Positions 12,973 through 14,793 of a stretch of DNA of 14,793 bases are shown here, one piece after another; position 1 is the stretch's first letter, and each line of letters begins with the position of its first letter. A model generated the notes under the pieces. That model worked only from the letters and a program-made list of their open reading frames with translations, was not told the DNA's origin and did no database searches. Where the stretch lies: positions 2,205 through 16,997 of the forward strand of contig JAIVIG010000062.1 of assembly GCA_020200675.1 (NCBI GenBank). The letters are read 5' to 3'. The translations under genes and the position numbers were made by a program. The stretch is from Actinomycetota bacterium (lineage in GTDB: Bacteria > Actinomycetota > Rubrobacteria > Rubrobacterales > Rubrobacteraceae).

Positions 12973-12998
12973 TGGCTGACAGGCTGACGGCTGATAGC
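12968..12998 (+). repeat. GCTGAyr heptamer repeats across the cobQ-cobN junction
   Basis: Four copies of GCTGATG, GCTGACA, GCTGACG and GCTGATA (12968-12974, 12975-12981, 12983-12989, 12990-12996) span the cobQ stop and the cobN start. A partly inverted copy (GCTATCGGCTG) lies at about 12832-12842. The repeat supplies the cobN start codon and encodes its first residues, MADRLTADS. Confidence 0.7.
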
Positions 12999-14793
12999 GG
13001 AAAAGCAGCGAAGCTTCTTTTCCTAACCACCGCGGACACCGAGATCCTGGCCGCAGCTCGCGCCACCGAGCTCCTGCCGGAAGGCTTCCCGGAGGTTCAC
13101 TGCGCGAACCCCACGAAACTCGAAGACACCCGCGCCTTCTTCGAAGAGACGCTGCCTGACGCCGGGGCCGTAATGGTCCGGCTCCTCGGGGGACGACGGG
13201 CCTGGCCGGAGGGCTTCGAGGAGCTGAGGCGTCGGTGCGGGGAGCTCGGAATATCCCTGCTCGCCTTCGGTGGGGAGGCCGAGCCCGACGCGGAGCTCAC
13301 GGCCCTCTCGACCGCTCCCTCGGGCACGGTTGCCCAGGCGTTCGAGTACCTACGGCACGGCGGCGTCGGGAACACCGCGAACCTCCTCCGCTTCGTCGTC
13401 GACACCGTCCTCGTAGAGGGCTACGGCTTCGAGCCGCCCCTCGCGCTGCCGGAGCTCGGCGTCTACCATCCGCGGCTCCCCGAGGGCTCGTCGCTCGAAG
13501 ACCTGCTTGCTCTGCACGATCCGGACCGGCCGACAGTAGGTGTGATCTTCTACCGCACCCACTGGATGAGCGGGAACACCGCCTTCGTGGACGGCCTCGT
13601 CGATGCGCTCGAAAGGGCCGGAACAAACGCCTTGCCCGTCTACTGCTACTCCCTGCGGGCCGACGAAGAGGGAGAGGTCCCCGCGCTGGAGATGCTGAAG
13701 GGCCGGGTAGACTGCCTCATAACCACCGTGCTCGCCAGCGGAGGATCGAACGCCGCCGACGCGAGAAAAGCGGGAACGCCGGAGGGCTGGCTGGAGTGGG
13801 AGGTTCCGGCGCTCGAATCTCTGAACGTGCCGATGGTGCAGGGTATCTGCACGACCTCTTCCCGCGAAGCGTGGTTGGAGTCCGACGCGGGCCTCTCGCC
13901 GCTCGACACGGCCTGGCAGGTTGCGATACCGGAGTTCGACGGGCGCATCGTCGGGGTTCCCTTCTCCTTCAAGGAACGCCTCGACGAGGGCTCGCTCGTG
14001 GGCGCCCCGCTCACCCTCTACGCGGCTGACCCCGAGCGCACGCAGCGGCTAGCCGGTCTTGCGGCTCGTTTCGCCCGCCTCGGGCGTACTCCGAACGCCA
14101 GTAAGAAGGTCGCCGTTCTTCTCTCGAACTACCCGACCAAGCATTCGCGCGTCGGCAACGCGGTCGGTCTCGATACTCCGGCGAGCGCCGTCGGGCTGCT
14201 CGGGGCGATGCGCGGGGCGGGTTATCTGGTCGATGGCGTGCCGGATGAGGGGGATGCCCTGATCCACGCCCTCATCAACGCCGGAGGGCACGACCTGGAG
14301 TTCCTGACCGAGGAGCAGCTCCGGGGAGCGATCGGGCGGCTGGATACGCGGCGCTACGCGGAATGGTTCGCCCGGCTGCCCGAGGATTTGCGCAAGAGCG
14401 TGGAGGAGCATTGGGGGCCGCCGCCAGGGGAGCTGTACGTGGACGATGGAGAGTTCGTGGTGGCGGGGCTCCGCTTCGGCAACGTCTTCATCGGTATCCA
14501 GCCGCCGCGGGGGTTCGGGGAGAACCCGATCGCGATCTACCACGACCCAGATCTGCCGCCGACGCACCACTACCTGGCGGCGTACTGGTGGGTGATCGAG
14601 GAGTTCGGTACCGACGCCATAATCCACCTCGGCAAGCACGGGACCTTAGAGTGGCTCCCGGGCAAGTCTCTGGGGCTCTCGCCCTCGTGTGCCCCGGACG
14701 CGTCCCTACGAGACGTCCCGCTCTTCTACCCGTTCGTGGTCAACGATCCGGGGGAGGGTACGCAGGCCAAGAGGCGGGCGCACGCGTGCGTCG
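12972..14793 (+). CDS. cobN: Cobaltochelatase subunit CobN (first 607 residues, continues past the window)
   Basis: CobN is the large subunit that inserts cobalt into hydrogenobyrinic acid a,c-diamide in aerobic B12 synthesis, working with an AAA+ ATPase pair (CobS/CobT or ChlI/ChlD-like). It matches across its length: an N-terminal domain (KLLFLTTADTEILAAARATE), GNTANLLRFVVDTVL, VGVIFYRTHWMSGNTAFVDG, VPMVQGICTTSSREAW, VAVLLSNYPTKHSRVGNAVG and the active-region block IIHLGKHGTLEWLPGK with H552 and H556. About half of the usual 1200-1300 residues is present, and the frame is open to the edge with no stop or frameshift. The ATG at 12972 overlaps the cobQ stop by one base. The start lies inside a heptamer repeat and no good ribosome-binding site is seen, so coupling to cobQ is probably required. 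Confidence 0.95.
   Translation, partial: MADRLTADSGKAAKLLFLTTADTEILAAARATELLPEGFPEVHCANPTKLEDTRAFFEETLPDAGAVMVRLLGGRRAWPEGFEELRRRCGELGISLLAFGGEAEPDAELTALSTAPSGTVAQAFEYLRHGGVGNTANLLRFVVDTVLVEGYGFEPPLALPELGVYHPRLPEGSSLEDLLALHDPDRPTVGVIFYRTHWMSGNTAFVDGLVDALERAGTNALPVYCYSLRADEEGEVPALEMLKGRVDCLITTVLASGGSNAADARKAGTPEGWLEWEVPALESLNVPMVQGICTTSSREAWLESDAGLSPLDTAWQVAIPEFDGRIVGVPFSFKERLDEGSLVGAPLTLYAADPERTQRLAGLAARFARLGRTPNASKKVAVLLSNYPTKHSRVGNAVGLDTPASAVGLLGAMRGAGYLVDGVPDEGDALIHALINAGGHDLEFLTEEQLRGAIGRLDTRRYAEWFARLPEDLRKSVEEHWGPPPGELYVDDGEFVVAGLRFGNVFIGIQPPRGFGENPIAIYHDPDLPPTHHYLAAYWWVIEEFGTDAIIHLGKHGTLEWLPGKSLGLSPSCAPDASLRDVPLFYPFVVNDPGEGTQAKRRAHACV

Noticed and set aside
1..14793. CRISPR array, tRNA/rRNA, insertion sequence or phage genes
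   Set aside because: No regularly spaced repeats with unique spacers, no tRNA-like cloverleaf and no transposase or phage-type protein was seen; the short repeats near cobQ lack spacers.

Overview
The window is a high-GC bacterial chromosome segment. It has a GAF-type NarL-family sensor kinase, LtrA and CPBP membrane proteins, a bacterial animal-type haem peroxidase, and the aerobic cobalamin genes cobQ and cobN behind a B12 riboswitch. Together with frequent GTG and TTG starts, this suggests an actinobacterium, most likely close to Rubrobacter. That placement is inferred from gene style, not from a marker gene.

Layout. Positions 1-1694 (minus): a two-component pair, a LuxR/NarL response regulator cut by the left edge and its GAF-domain histidine kinase. 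Positions 1695-2027: a divergent intergenic region. Positions 2028-3518 (plus): a vanadium-dependent haloperoxidase with all vanadate-site residues and an odd tandem duplication at its N terminus, followed by a stem-loop. Positions 3768-4406 (plus): a CPBP intramembrane protease, convergent with a TetR regulator (4412-5002/5029, minus).

Positions 5131-7310 (plus): a compact cassette divergent from the TetR gene, with a good palindromic operator candidate in between. It encodes a DJ-1/PfpI-family protein, a small muconolactone-isomerase-like protein, an isochorismatase-fold protein and an antibiotic-biosynthesis-monooxygenase (ABM) domain protein. This mix suggests detoxification of reactive carbonyls or quinones, or turnover of a small aromatic molecule. 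Three of the four genes carry lesions or substitutions: a frameshift at the DJ-1 nucleophile, a Gly at the isochorismatase nucleophile, and a missing helix in the ABM protein.

Positions 7449-9977 (plus): a cyclooxygenase/peroxidase-superfamily haem peroxidase whose stop overlaps the start of an LtrA-family membrane protein; the LtrA gene is frameshifted before its last membrane helix. Positions 10025-10696 (minus): a convergent DedA protein, apparently expressed from a nearly leaderless promoter. Positions 10771-14793 (plus): a cobalamin riboswitch, then cbtB, cobQ and the first half of cobN. The DNA just before cobQ and at the cobQ-cobN junction is full of short repeats; one of these forms a hairpin over the cobQ ribosome-binding site.

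The best candidates for something new are the TetR-controlled cassette with its non-canonical isochorismatase, the translationally coupled haem peroxidase-LtrA pair, and the repeat-built translation-initiation region of cobQ. No tRNA, rRNA, CRISPR array, transposase or phage gene was seen. Two frameshifts and one internal deletion within about 4.3 kb could be real decay or indel errors in the sequence, so those genes should be read with care.
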